DNA of 5,654 bases from Candidatus Latescibacterota bacterium (GTDB lineage: Bacteria > Latescibacterota > MVCY01). The stretch's first letter is position 1, and each line of letters opens with the position of its first letter. The stretch spans positions 1-5,654 of the forward strand of contig DAOVDP010000087.1 of assembly GCA_030669445.1 (NCBI GenBank). The letters run 5' to 3'. The notes beneath the pieces are model-generated. The model saw only the letters and a list, made by a program, of their open reading frames with translations. It was not told where the DNA came from and did no database searches. Shown here one piece after another: positions 1 through 5,419 of this stretch. The position numbers were made by a program, and so were the translations under genes.

Positions 1-553
1 CAAACCGTATGGTGACCATGGATTTCATTATGATGCTATGCTGAATCACCCGGAAATTTTCGATGTAGTTGCCCACCCCATAGGCAGCCATAAGCTAAAG
101 GAAAGTATTGCACCTAACGACTTTTTGTGGGGGAATACCACATTCTGGGAAGAGTCAGAGTTTAACAATGTCGAAGGAGCAGCAAAAAAGGGTGCCGGAA
201 TAATTAAGCTGGGTTTGAGCAGTGGCTTCTTCGGCTGCCTGATGACCCACGAGCAGCGCATTGCCACTCTATCGGCAAACGAATTTGAGGAGACATTGCG
301 GAGAATTGACTCGTCACTTTCGGACTGTGAAAAAATCTTTGCCTCCTACGATGAAATTGCCGAGTACTTCTATAACCACAGCCAATCAAAGCTAAAGGAG
401 GTGAAAATAGAAGGAAGCAAAATTTCTTGCTGGCTGAGCGGCGAAAGTGCTATTCCCTTGAAACTCTTTATCTTTAGAGAAGAGAAAGATGAAATCAGAA
501 GAGGACCTCATACTATTCCTCCCTTTTCCGGGGAGGTTGAGGTCGTTTTGTAG
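1..553 (+). CDS. C-terminal part of a polysaccharide-deacetylase-like protein (5' end outside window)
   Basis: The reading frame is open from base 2 with no stop upstream, so the ATG at 38 is probably internal and about 183 residues of a longer protein are visible. The fragment has clustered histidines (GDHGFHYD near its start, then HPIGSH) and a THEQR motif followed by an amphipathic helix (EFEETLRRIDSSL). This arrangement resembles the C-terminal half of NodB/CE4-type polysaccharide-deacetylase-like barrels, in which a late histidine helps catalysis. The last 60 or so residues look like a small beta-rich tail ending in EVEVVL. The N-terminal Asp and His-x-His metal motifs that would prove the family lie outside the window. 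It sits 32 bp upstream of a DegT-type aminotransferase on the same strand, which suits carbohydrate metabolism. The family call is from recalled motif resemblance and is moderate at best; it could be another TIM-barrel hydrolase. That it is a real coding region is much more certain. Confidence 0.5.
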   Translation, partial: KPYGDHGFHYDAMLNHPEIFDVVAHPIGSHKLKESIAPNDFLWGNTTFWEESEFNNVEGAAKKGAGIIKLGLSSGFFGCLMTHEQRIATLSANEFEETLRRIDSSLSDCEKIFASYDEIAEYFYNHSQSKLKEVKIEGSKISCWLSGESAIPLKLFIFREEKDEIRRGPHTIPPFSGEVEVVL

Positions 554-572
554 AAACATCTTCAGAAAAACG

Positions 573-579
573 AAAGGAG
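573..579 (+). promoter_or_regulatory. Ribosome binding site of the aminotransferase gene
   Basis: AAAGGAG lies 6 nt before the ATG at 586 and fixes that start. The 32-bp gap after the upstream stop shows no obvious promoter, so the gene is probably co-transcribed with the upstream one. Confidence 0.8.
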
Positions 580-585
580 AAAATA

Positions 586-1905
586 ATGGAGAAAGAGAAG
601 AAAGCTAAATCAGATTTCCGGTATGCCACCGGAGACGTCAAGGTTCCCTGGGCTGCCATCGGGGAGAATGTGAATATAGATGACGTGGTAGAAGTCATCA
701 GATTTCTTATTCCGACCGGGGAGGATACAGTAAGGTACAATGAGCGATTTCTCGGTGTAGAAGAGGAAATCAAGAAGCTGCGGGAGACGTCCAGGTATGC
801 TACTAAGTTGTCGTTGGCGGATAAGGTGAAGGAATTGGAAGAAGAGGTGAAGGAGTTTTTGGGGGTCAAGTATGCCTGCTTCGTGACCAATGCGACGGCG
901 GGCTTTGGGATTGGACTCAAGTTCTCCGGCGTGAAGCCCGGAGATGAGGTGATTACTCCCGCCATCACCTTTTGTTCTACGATCTCTCCCGCTTTGGAAA
1001 TGGGCGCAAAGGTGGTATTGGCTGATGTTGATCCTCGAACATTGAATATCGACCCTGAGGATGTAGCCAGGAAGATAACCAGCAAGACTAAGGTGATTAT
1101 GCCGGTTTATATCGGCGGATACCCCCCTGATATGGACGCAATCATGAGATTGGCCGAAGAAAACGATATTGCAGTCGTTGAGGATGCTGCTCACGCCTTT
1201 GGGGGAAGTTACAAAGGCAAAATGAGTGGAACAATAGGACATTTTGGCTCATATAGTTTCCACGAGGTGAAGAATGTGAATGCTCTGGGCGAAGGGGGAA
1301 TTGTGGTTACCAATGAGCCATGCGGCGAGGACTTTCCTAAAGCGCGTTTTGTTGGTTTTGATATCGCTCATCCCATCGAGAAATGGCTCTATGATGTAGT
1401 AGCGTTGAAAGGAAAGGGCGGCTACTACTCGGCGGCTGGAAATCACTCTTCCACCGAGATTCAGGCGGTGGTTTTACTCAGTCAGATGAAGAGACTGACA
1501 GACATTATTGAGATTAGAAAGAAAAATGCAGAATACTTAAACAGCAGATTTGAAGGAGTAGAAGGAATTGTCCCATGTCCCCTGGATACTGATGAAATAA
1601 AGAGCACGTACCATCTGTATCTCTTCCAACTTGATCCTGACAGGTTAAGAGGAGATATCCAGGATTTCAAGAAAGGACTGGGTGAGAGAGGAGTAACTCA
1701 GGTCCCCCACTTTGCTCCGCTGTATCGTTTCTCTTATATGAAGCAGCTCGGATACGATACAGAGGCCATTCGAAGAAGCTGTCCAAATGCCGAAGAAGTC
1801 TTCCTACATAGATTCACCCATCTGCCCCTGTATCCGTTGACGCAAGAGCAGCTTGAATATATGGCGGATAATGTTATTGAAGTAGTGAAGGAGATGAGAA
1901 AATGA
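586..1905 (+). CDS. DegT/DnrJ/EryC1/StrS family PLP-dependent aminotransferase
   Basis: This 439-aa cytoplasmic protein belongs to the fold-type I PLP enzymes that usually transfer an amino group from glutamate (sometimes another amino acid) to a nucleotide-linked keto-sugar. Visible family landmarks are the phosphate-binding segment VTNATAGF (residues 100-107), GDEVITPAITF after it, the cofactor-ring segment VVEDAAHAFGG with D200 and H203, and SFHEVKNVNALGEGG, where K229 is the expected Schiff-base lysine. The C-terminal part has the usual hydrophobic Y/P-rich segment (VPHFAPLY) and LPLYPLTQEQ. It is longer than the usual 360-400 aa. Most of the excess is a charged stretch at about residues 45-85, between the first helix and EFLGVKYA. 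RfbH/ColD-type dehydratases have a similar length but carry His in place of the lysine; K229 argues against that activity. The substrate cannot be read from the sequence. The stop overlaps the ald start by 4 bp (ATGA). Confidence 0.9.
   Translation: MEKEKKAKSDFRYATGDVKVPWAAIGENVNIDDVVEVIRFLIPTGEDTVRYNERFLGVEEEIKKLRETSRYATKLSLADKVKELEEEVKEFLGVKYACFVTNATAGFGIGLKFSGVKPGDEVITPAITFCSTISPALEMGAKVVLADVDPRTLNIDPEDVARKITSKTKVIMPVYIGGYPPDMDAIMRLAEENDIAVVEDAAHAFGGSYKGKMSGTIGHFGSYSFHEVKNVNALGEGGIVVTNEPCGEDFPKARFVGFDIAHPIEKWLYDVVALKGKGGYYSAAGNHSSTEIQAVVLLSQMKRLTDIIEIRKKNAEYLNSRFEGVEGIVPCPLDTDEIKSTYHLYLFQLDPDRLRGDIQDFKKGLGERGVTQVPHFAPLYRFSYMKQLGYDTEAIRRSCPNAEEVFLHRFTHLPLYPLTQEQLEYMADNVIEVVKEMRK
1888..1893 (+). 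promoter_or_regulatory. Ribosome binding site of ald, inside the upstream gene
   Basis: AAGGAG ends 8 nt before the ATG at 1902 and lies within the last codons of the aminotransferase gene. With the ATGA stop/start overlap it indicates translational coupling. Confidence 0.75.
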
Positions 1906-2981
1906 TTATAGGAGTCCCTAAAGAAATTAAAGAAGAAGAATATCGGGTGGGTCTTTTACCAGATGGAGTTTCTATCCTAAGGAAAAGAGGACATTCTGTT
2001 CTAGTAGAGAAAGGCGCGGGAGAAGGGGCAGGTATTAAAGATGAGGAGTACGCAAAGAGGGGCGCTGAGATTGTTCTCTCAGCCAAGGAGATATTCCAGA
2101 GAGCAGATTTGATCGTTAAGGTTAAAGAGCCTCAATCTTCTGAATATAACCTTTTACAAGAGGGGCAGATTCTGTTCACCTATTTTCACTTTGCTTCCAG
2201 CCGGTCGATGACCGAGACTCTCTTGAAGAGGAAGATCACTGCTGTTGCTTATGAGATGGTAGAAGAAGATGGAGTTTTACCGTTACTTTTGCCAATGAGT
2301 GAGATCGCAGGCAGACTTGCTCCCCAGGAAGGAGCAAAATATTTAGAAAAAGAATATGGAGGAAAAGGGGTCTTGCTAAGTGGAGCAACCGGAGTATCCC
2401 CAGCCAGGGTGGTTGTTATTGGTGGAGGAACCGTGGGCCTAAATAGCGCCATCATATCCTCTGGTATGGGAGCGGAAGTATATATTCTGGACATTAACCT
2501 TGATAGACTTCGCTATCTCAGGAATATTTTGCCTTCAAATGTAAAACTCCTCTATTCTGATTCGGAGAGCCTGAGAAAGGTCCTAAAAGAAGCTGATTTG
2601 GTTATCGGAGCGGTCCTTATTCCTGGAACCAAGGCTCCTATTCTGCTCACAGAAGAAGACCTCAGAATAATGGAGAAAGGCACGGTTTTGGTTGATGTCT
2701 CAATAGACCAGGGAGGTTGTTTCCAGACAAGCAAGCCGACTACTCATAAAAATCCAGTTTATCTAAAGGATGGAATTGTCCATTATTGTGTGGCAAATAT
2801 TCCCTCAGCAGTAGCTAAAACGTCGACTTATGCGCTTTGTTATGCCACTTTCCCCTATCTTTTATCCTTGACTGAGAAAGGAATAAAAGCAAAGGAAGAA
2901 AATTCAGCCTTAAAGAAAGGACTCTGTTTGCACAAAGGTAAAATAACCAACCCCGTCATCTCAGAAGTATTTAGAGACTAA
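1902..2981 (+). CDS. ald: Alanine dehydrogenase
   Basis: The product catalyses NAD-dependent interconversion of L-alanine and pyruvate plus ammonia (EC 1.4.1.1) in the cytoplasm; family members are usually hexamers. The 359 aa match the family length of about 360-375. The N-terminus MIIGVPKEIK is diagnostic. Residues at expected active-site positions are present: R15, K75 (in VKVKEPQ), H96 (in TYFHFAS) and D269 (in SIDQGG). The Rossmann loop is GGGTVG (174-179), with D197 at the end of the second strand, where an NAD-selecting acid is expected. LLPMSEIAGRLAPQEGA (129-145) and GGCFQTSKPTTHKNPVY (271-287) are strongly family-like. The loop usually written NMPGAVPRTST reads NIPSAVAKTST (299-309), a mild divergence near the cofactor/substrate site. 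A related NAD(P) transhydrogenase alpha subunit is less likely because the length and the HYCVAN segment fit Ald. It is coupled to the aminotransferase by the 4-bp overlap, and a MITE-like element begins 4 bp after its stop. Confidence 0.95.
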   Translation: MIIGVPKEIKEEEYRVGLLPDGVSILRKRGHSVLVEKGAGEGAGIKDEEYAKRGAEIVLSAKEIFQRADLIVKVKEPQSSEYNLLQEGQILFTYFHFASSRSMTETLLKRKITAVAYEMVEEDGVLPLLLPMSEIAGRLAPQEGAKYLEKEYGGKGVLLSGATGVSPARVVVIGGGTVGLNSAIISSGMGAEVYILDINLDRLRYLRNILPSNVKLLYSDSESLRKVLKEADLVIGAVLIPGTKAPILLTEEDLRIMEKGTVLVDVSIDQGGCFQTSKPTTHKNPVYLKDGIVHYCVANIPSAVAKTSTYALCYATFPYLLSLTEKGIKAKEENSALKKGLCLHKGKITNPVISEVFRD

Positions 2982-2984
2982 AAA

Positions 2985-3149
2985 GATTCTGTCGAAAAAT
3001 AGGATTGCTGAATGTCGAAGACAATCCTTATCGTAGGGACAGAACACTGTTCTGTCCCTACTGAGGCCAGTTTACGCATCTAAGATTTGTATTCAGATTC
3101 AGTGGGGTGCGGTCAGGTGATCTGCGAGATTCTATTTTTCGACAGAATC
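2985..3149. mobile_element. MITE-like non-coding element with 18-bp terminal inverted repeats
   Basis: GATTCTGTCGAAAAATAG at 2985-3002 is the exact reverse complement of 3132-3149. The pairing continues inward for about 4 more positions if G-T pairs are allowed. The 165-bp unit encodes no protein and contains further nested palindromes (3002-3007 with 3022-3027; 3033-3061). Perfect terminal repeats and a non-coding core fit a miniature inverted-repeat element moved in trans by a transposase. No symmetric target-site duplication is clear: AAAG occurs at 2982-2985 and at 3151-3154, but it overlaps the left repeat and is offset from the right one. The alternative is a large stable hairpin acting as a bidirectional terminator or mRNA 3'-end structure between the convergent operons. 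Confidence 0.6.
3033..3061. repeat. Near-perfect palindrome inside the MITE-like element
   Basis: Two 14-bp arms, GTAGGGACAGAACA (3033-3046) and its exact complement (3048-3061), flank a single base at 3047. It would form a cruciform or a strong RNA hairpin on either strand. No T-tract follows on either strand, so it is not a typical intrinsic terminator. Confidence 0.85.
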
Positions 3150-3216
3150 CAAAGACGGAAAGATCAGGAAAAACTGTCCCTCAAGAATCTCTGAGGTGAA
3201 AGTGGAGATCTTTCAA

Positions 3217-3286
3217 CAAAAAACAGGTTCATTTCTCTCCAGGCATACTATATCAATCTTGCTCTCACGGAGAAAATGAGCCTGTT
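3217..3286 (-). terminator. Probable intrinsic terminator of the rpsB-tsf-pyrH-frr operon
   Basis: Read on the minus strand, the 18-nt arm AACAGGCTCATTTTCTCC (3286-3269) pairs with GGAGAGAAATGAACCTGTT (3240-3222). This gives about 17 base pairs with one C-A mismatch and one bulged G, closing a 28-nt loop. Six T residues (3223-3218) follow at the base of the stem. It begins 43 bp downstream of the frr stop. The loop is longer than usual, so termination efficiency is uncertain, but position, strand and T-run all agree. Confidence 0.55.
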
Positions 3287-3328
3287 ATCTATAAGGAAAT
3301 TCTTGATATTAGGATCCCGGGTGAAATT

Positions 3329-3886
3329 TCACACGGTCATAATTTCCTCTTCCTTCTTTTTTAAAAGGTCATCTATCTCTTCGATAAATTCGTCGGTTAA
3401 ATCCTGCACCTTTTCCATAAGTCTATGACTATCATCTTCGGACAGCTCTGCTGATTTTTCCTGCTTCTTTAATGTATCGTTTGCCTCCCGCCTGATATTC
3501 CGAATTTCAACCCGACTGTCTTCAGCCAATCGCTTTACTACCCGGACCAGTTCTTTTCGGCGTTCTTCTGTCAGAGAGGGGATTTGCAGCCGGATAATAG
3601 AGCCATCGTTAGAGGGTGTAAGTCCCAGATCCGATGCCAGGATGCTTTTCTCAATCTTGGGCAACATCTCTTTATCCCACGGCTGGATAGTGATCAGACT
3701 TACCTCAGGTGCGCCTATGCTGGCAACCTGATTTAAAGGAAGCAGACTGCCGTAGCAGTCCACTCTGATTTTGTCCAACAAGGAAACATTGGCCTTTCCT
3801 GTTCGGACGGAGGCCATCTGCTGGCCCAGTGATTGCAAAGCTTTCTGCATCTTCTCCTTCACTGTTGAAACAATCTTTTCATCCAT
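3329..3886 (-). CDS. frr: Ribosome recycling factor
   Basis: RRF works with EF-G to split post-termination ribosomes and free the mRNA and tRNA. The 185-aa length equals the E. coli protein. The helical domain I is formed by roughly residues 1-30 and 105-185, and the beta domain II by about 31-104. Signature segments are [16 protein letters not shown] (25-40), [13 protein letters not shown] (59-71), [25 protein letters not shown] (split around 86-110) and [11 protein letters not shown] (127-137). R132 corresponds to the arginine known to be critical in E. coli RRF. The ATG at 3886 is set by a strong GGAGGAG. The start overlaps the end of pyrH by 8 bp, so the two are co-transcribed and probably translationally coupled. 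It is the last gene of the minus-strand operon. The stop codon lies in a 12-bp palindrome, GTGAAATTTCAC (3321-3332). Confidence 0.97.
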   Translation of the reverse strand: MDEKIVSTVKEKMQKALQSLGQQMASVRTGKANVSLLDKIRVDCYGSLLPLNQVASIGAPEVSLITIQPWDKEMLPKIEKSILASDLGLTPSNDGSIIRLQIPSLTEERRKELVRVVKRLAEDSRVEIRNIRREANDTLKKQEKSAELSEDDSHRLMEKVQDLTDEFIEEIDDLLKKKEEEIMTV

Positions 3887-4604
3887 CGCTCTCCTCCACC
3901 AGGGTTCCGATATGTTCGCCTGTTAGTATCCTGGTTAGATTTCCCCTCTTGGTTATATTGAAGACTATGATAGGCAACTTATTGTCTTTACAGAAAGATA
4001 TCGCGGCAGCATCCATTACCTTCAGTCCTCTGTTTAACGCATCGATATACCCAATACGGTCGAATTTTCGAGCCGAAGGTTGCTTTTGAGGATCGGCGTC
4101 GTAGACACCATCAACCTTGGTGCCTTTCAAGATAATCTCTGCTCCTATTTCTGCGGCTCGCAAACAAGCAGCGGTGTCGGTAGTGAAGTAGGGATTTCCG
4201 GTGCCAGCGGCGAAGATTACCACCTGGTCTTCCTCCAAGTGACGCACTGCATCTCTTCTAACAAATAGGTCAGCTATCTTTCCCATTTCAATAGCCGTTT
4301 GAACTCTGGCATAGTTTCCCAGCTTTTGCAGGGCCTCCTGAAGGATCAGAGAGTTAATCACTGTTGCCAACATACCTATATAATCTGCAGAAACCCGATC
4401 CATCCCCTTGATGCTGGCCTTAACCCCCCGGAAGATATTACCTGCCCCAACTACTATGCCAATCTGAACCCCCATTCTCTGAACCTCGCAGATCTGCTCA
4501 GCCATTTCCCTAACCACTTCCGGATCAGTCCCGTAGCTCGATTGCCCCGCTAACACTTCACCACTGAGCTTTAGTAAGATCCTTTTGTACTTGGGTTGCT
4601 GCAT
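3879..4604 (-). CDS. pyrH: UMP kinase (uridylate kinase)
   Basis: PyrH phosphorylates UMP to UDP with ATP in pyrimidine nucleotide synthesis. It belongs to the amino acid kinase fold and is usually a hexamer regulated by GTP and UTP. At 241 aa it matches E. coli PyrH. Visible motifs are ILLKLSGE (9-16, with K12 as the phosphate-binding lysine), [10 protein letters not shown] (51-60), [11 protein letters not shown] (74-84), [20 protein letters not shown] (131-150), [14 protein letters not shown] (159-172) and LKVMDAAA (194-201). The glycine-rich loop normally reads GGGN and is GAGN here, with A54 replacing the middle glycine. The start at 4604 gives the usual distance to the first lysine motif. 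Its Shine-Dalgarno is weak (AAGG at 4616-4613, 8 nt before the ATG, or GGGG very close). It lies 18 bp after tsf, so re-initiation from tsf is likely. Confidence 0.97.
   Translation of the reverse strand: MQQPKYKRILLKLSGEVLAGQSSYGTDPEVVREMAEQICEVQRMGVQIGIVVGAGNIFRGVKASIKGMDRVSADYIGMLATVINSLILQEALQKLGNYARVQTAIEMGKIADLFVRRDAVRHLEEDQVVIFAAGTGNPYFTTDTAACLRAAEIGAEIILKGTKVDGVYDADPQKQPSARKFDRIGYIDALNRGLKVMDAAAISFCKDNKLPIIVFNITKRGNLTRILTGEHIGTLVEESDG
3891..3897 (-). promoter_or_regulatory. Ribosome binding site of frr, inside pyrH
   Basis: On the minus strand GGAGGAG ends 4 nt before the frr ATG and lies within the last codons of pyrH. It fixes the frr start and supports the overlapping gene arrangement. 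Confidence 0.8.
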
Positions 4605-4622
4605 AGCCCCTGCCTTGGTAAA

Positions 4623-5213
4623 TTACTCTTCACCTAATCTGTAGCGAACAAAGCGTCTAATAGAAATGTTCTCACCCACATTAGCAATGGTCTGGGTAAG
4701 AAGATCCTTCACAAAAGTATTAGGATCCTTTATGAAAGGTTGCTCTGAGAGACATACCTCTTGGAAAAACTTCTCTAACCTCCCGTCTATGATTCTTTGG
4801 ATAGCTCTTTCTGGTTTTCCTTGCGCCTGTTTTTTGTAGATCTGTTTCTCTCTCTCCACTATCTCAGCCGAAATATCTTCTTTTTTGATGACTAAGGGAT
4901 TAGCCGCTGCTATTTGCATTGCAATATTTTTGACAAAACCTTGAAACTCCTCAGTGCGAGCGACAAAGTCTGTTTCACAATTGATCTCGACTAATACTCC
5001 CAATTTGCTGCCAGGGTGAATATAGGAGGCTATTATTCCTTCCTTGGTTATTCGGCCTGTTCGCTTGCTGGCTACTGAGATGCCTTGTTCTCTGAGCAGC
5101 CTGACTGCCTTATCAAAATCTCCTCCAGAAGTAGTGAGCGCCTTTTTACAGTCCATTATCCCGGCGCCGGTTTTCTTGCGGAGCTTCTGAACCATTTCGG
5201 CGGTAACTACCAT
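4623..5213 (-). CDS. tsf: Elongation factor Ts, short form
   Basis: EF-Ts is the guanine nucleotide exchange factor that recharges EF-Tu. The N-terminal UBA-like three-helix domain (about 1-52) carries LRKKTGAGIMDCKKAL (11-26). The hallmark TDFVAR, which contacts EF-Tu, is at 81-86 within EINCETDFVARTEEF. The C-terminal part has IIDGRLEKFFQEVCLSEQPF (141-160) and ends IRRFVRYRLGEE. At 196 aa it is the short type that, as in Thermus, has one core subdomain where E. coli and Bacillus proteins (about 280-295 aa) have two. It is not truncated, because both family termini are present. In Thermus this form acts as a dimer, which may also hold here. The ATG at 5213 has AAAGGA 8 nt upstream. It follows rpsB after a 206-bp spacer that contains an inverted-repeat element. 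Confidence 0.96.
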   Translation of the reverse strand: MVVTAEMVQKLRKKTGAGIMDCKKALTTSGGDFDKAVRLLREQGISVASKRTGRITKEGIIASYIHPGSKLGVLVEINCETDFVARTEEFQGFVKNIAMQIAAANPLVIKKEDISAEIVEREKQIYKKQAQGKPERAIQRIIDGRLEKFFQEVCLSEQPFIKDPNTFVKDLLTQTIANVGENISIRRFVRYRLGEE

Positions 5214-5221
5214 ATATTTAA

Positions 5222-5227
5222 TCCTTT
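5222..5227 (-). promoter_or_regulatory. Ribosome binding site of tsf
   Basis: AAAGGA on the minus strand ends 8 nt before the ATG at 5213. It lies outside the inverted-repeat element, so it would stay accessible even if the element folds in the mRNA. Confidence 0.75.
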
Positions 5228-5286
5228 CGTTTTTGGTCCATTACAATTTTGATTCAGTCGTAAAAAGTCCTTGCTATTGATTTTCA

Positions 5287-5318
5287 ACGCAAAGACGCCA
5301 AGACGCCAAGACGCAAAG
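5287..5318 (+). repeat. Four tandem 8-bp units (left arm of the element)
   Basis: The units are ACGCAAAG, ACGCCAAG, ACGCCAAG and ACGCAAAG, with no spacers. They pair with the reverse-oriented array at 5364-5387. Confidence 0.85.
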
Positions 5319-5363
5319 AAAGAAGATATTCTTAATAATCAGATAATTATATGCCTTGTTTTT

Positions 5364-5387
5364 CTCTGCGTCTTTGCGTCTCTGCGT
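5364..5387 (-). repeat. Three tandem 8-bp units in reverse orientation (right arm)
   Basis: Read on the minus strand the units are ACGCAGAG, ACGCAAAG and ACGCAGAG. This arm has one unit fewer than the left arm, which suggests unit gain or loss by slippage. Confidence 0.85.
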
Positions 5388-5419
5388 TAGATTTTAGACT
5401 TTTTACGAATAGATCAACT

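Larger units (their letters stand above)
2982..3328. other. Intergenic gap between convergent genes (ald and frr)
   Basis: This 347-bp gap has no credible open reading frame, tRNA or rRNA. Its left half is a MITE-like inverted-repeat element (2985-3149). Its right half holds a terminator-like hairpin for the minus-strand operon (3217-3286). A weak 8-bp inverted repeat (GAAAGATC at 3158-3165, GATCTTTC at 3207-3214) lies between them. No canonical hairpin-plus-T-tract is seen for ald on the plus strand. Confidence 0.8.
5258..5408. repeat. Inverted-repeat element in the rpsB-tsf spacer (possible MITE)
   Basis: TCGTAAAAAGTC at 5258-5269 is the exact reverse complement of 5397-5408. The similarity continues outward six more positions with three mismatches. 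Inside lie two opposed arrays of an 8-bp unit of the form ACGC(A/C)(A/G)AG: four units at 5287-5318, and three in reverse orientation at 5364-5387. The AT-rich centre (about 5323-5360) would be the loop. The whole 151-bp unit is non-coding and would fold as a long imperfect hairpin in rpsB-tsf mRNA. It starts 11 nt after the rpsB stop. No target-site duplication is visible. It may be a mobile or dispersed palindromic repeat, or a transcript processing or attenuation structure. Confidence 0.65.

Noticed and set aside
38..40. ATG at 38 as the true start of the first gene
   Set aside because: The frame is open to the window edge, no Shine-Dalgarno precedes this ATG, and the residues before it (KPYGDHGFHYDA) look like part of the same protein.
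513..1242. Two long minus-strand reading frames (190 and 210 codons) opposite the aminotransferase gene
   Set aside because: They lie antisense to a gene with clear family motifs, have low-complexity Ser/Thr- or His/Arg-rich translations, lack convincing ribosome binding sites and resemble no family I know.
3158..3214. 8-bp inverted repeat (GAAAGATC/GATCTTTC) as a terminator for ald
   Set aside because: The stem is short and AT-rich with a 41-nt gap, and no T-tract follows on the plus strand.
3321..3332. 12-bp palindrome GTGAAATTTCAC over the frr stop as an operator
   Set aside because: It lies at the 3' end of an operon where an operator is unlikely; a 12-bp palindrome without other support may be chance.
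3829..4553. Plus-strand reading frames opposite pyrH and frr (62-86 codons)
   Set aside because: They are antisense to well-conserved genes, and their translations show no recognisable family.
5214..5257. Separate promoter for tsf
   Set aside because: I see no convincing paired -35 and -10 boxes on the minus strand in this AT-rich stretch.
5287..5387. CRISPR array
   Set aside because: The repeats are 8 bp, directly abutting, without spacers and in opposed arms; there are no cas genes.
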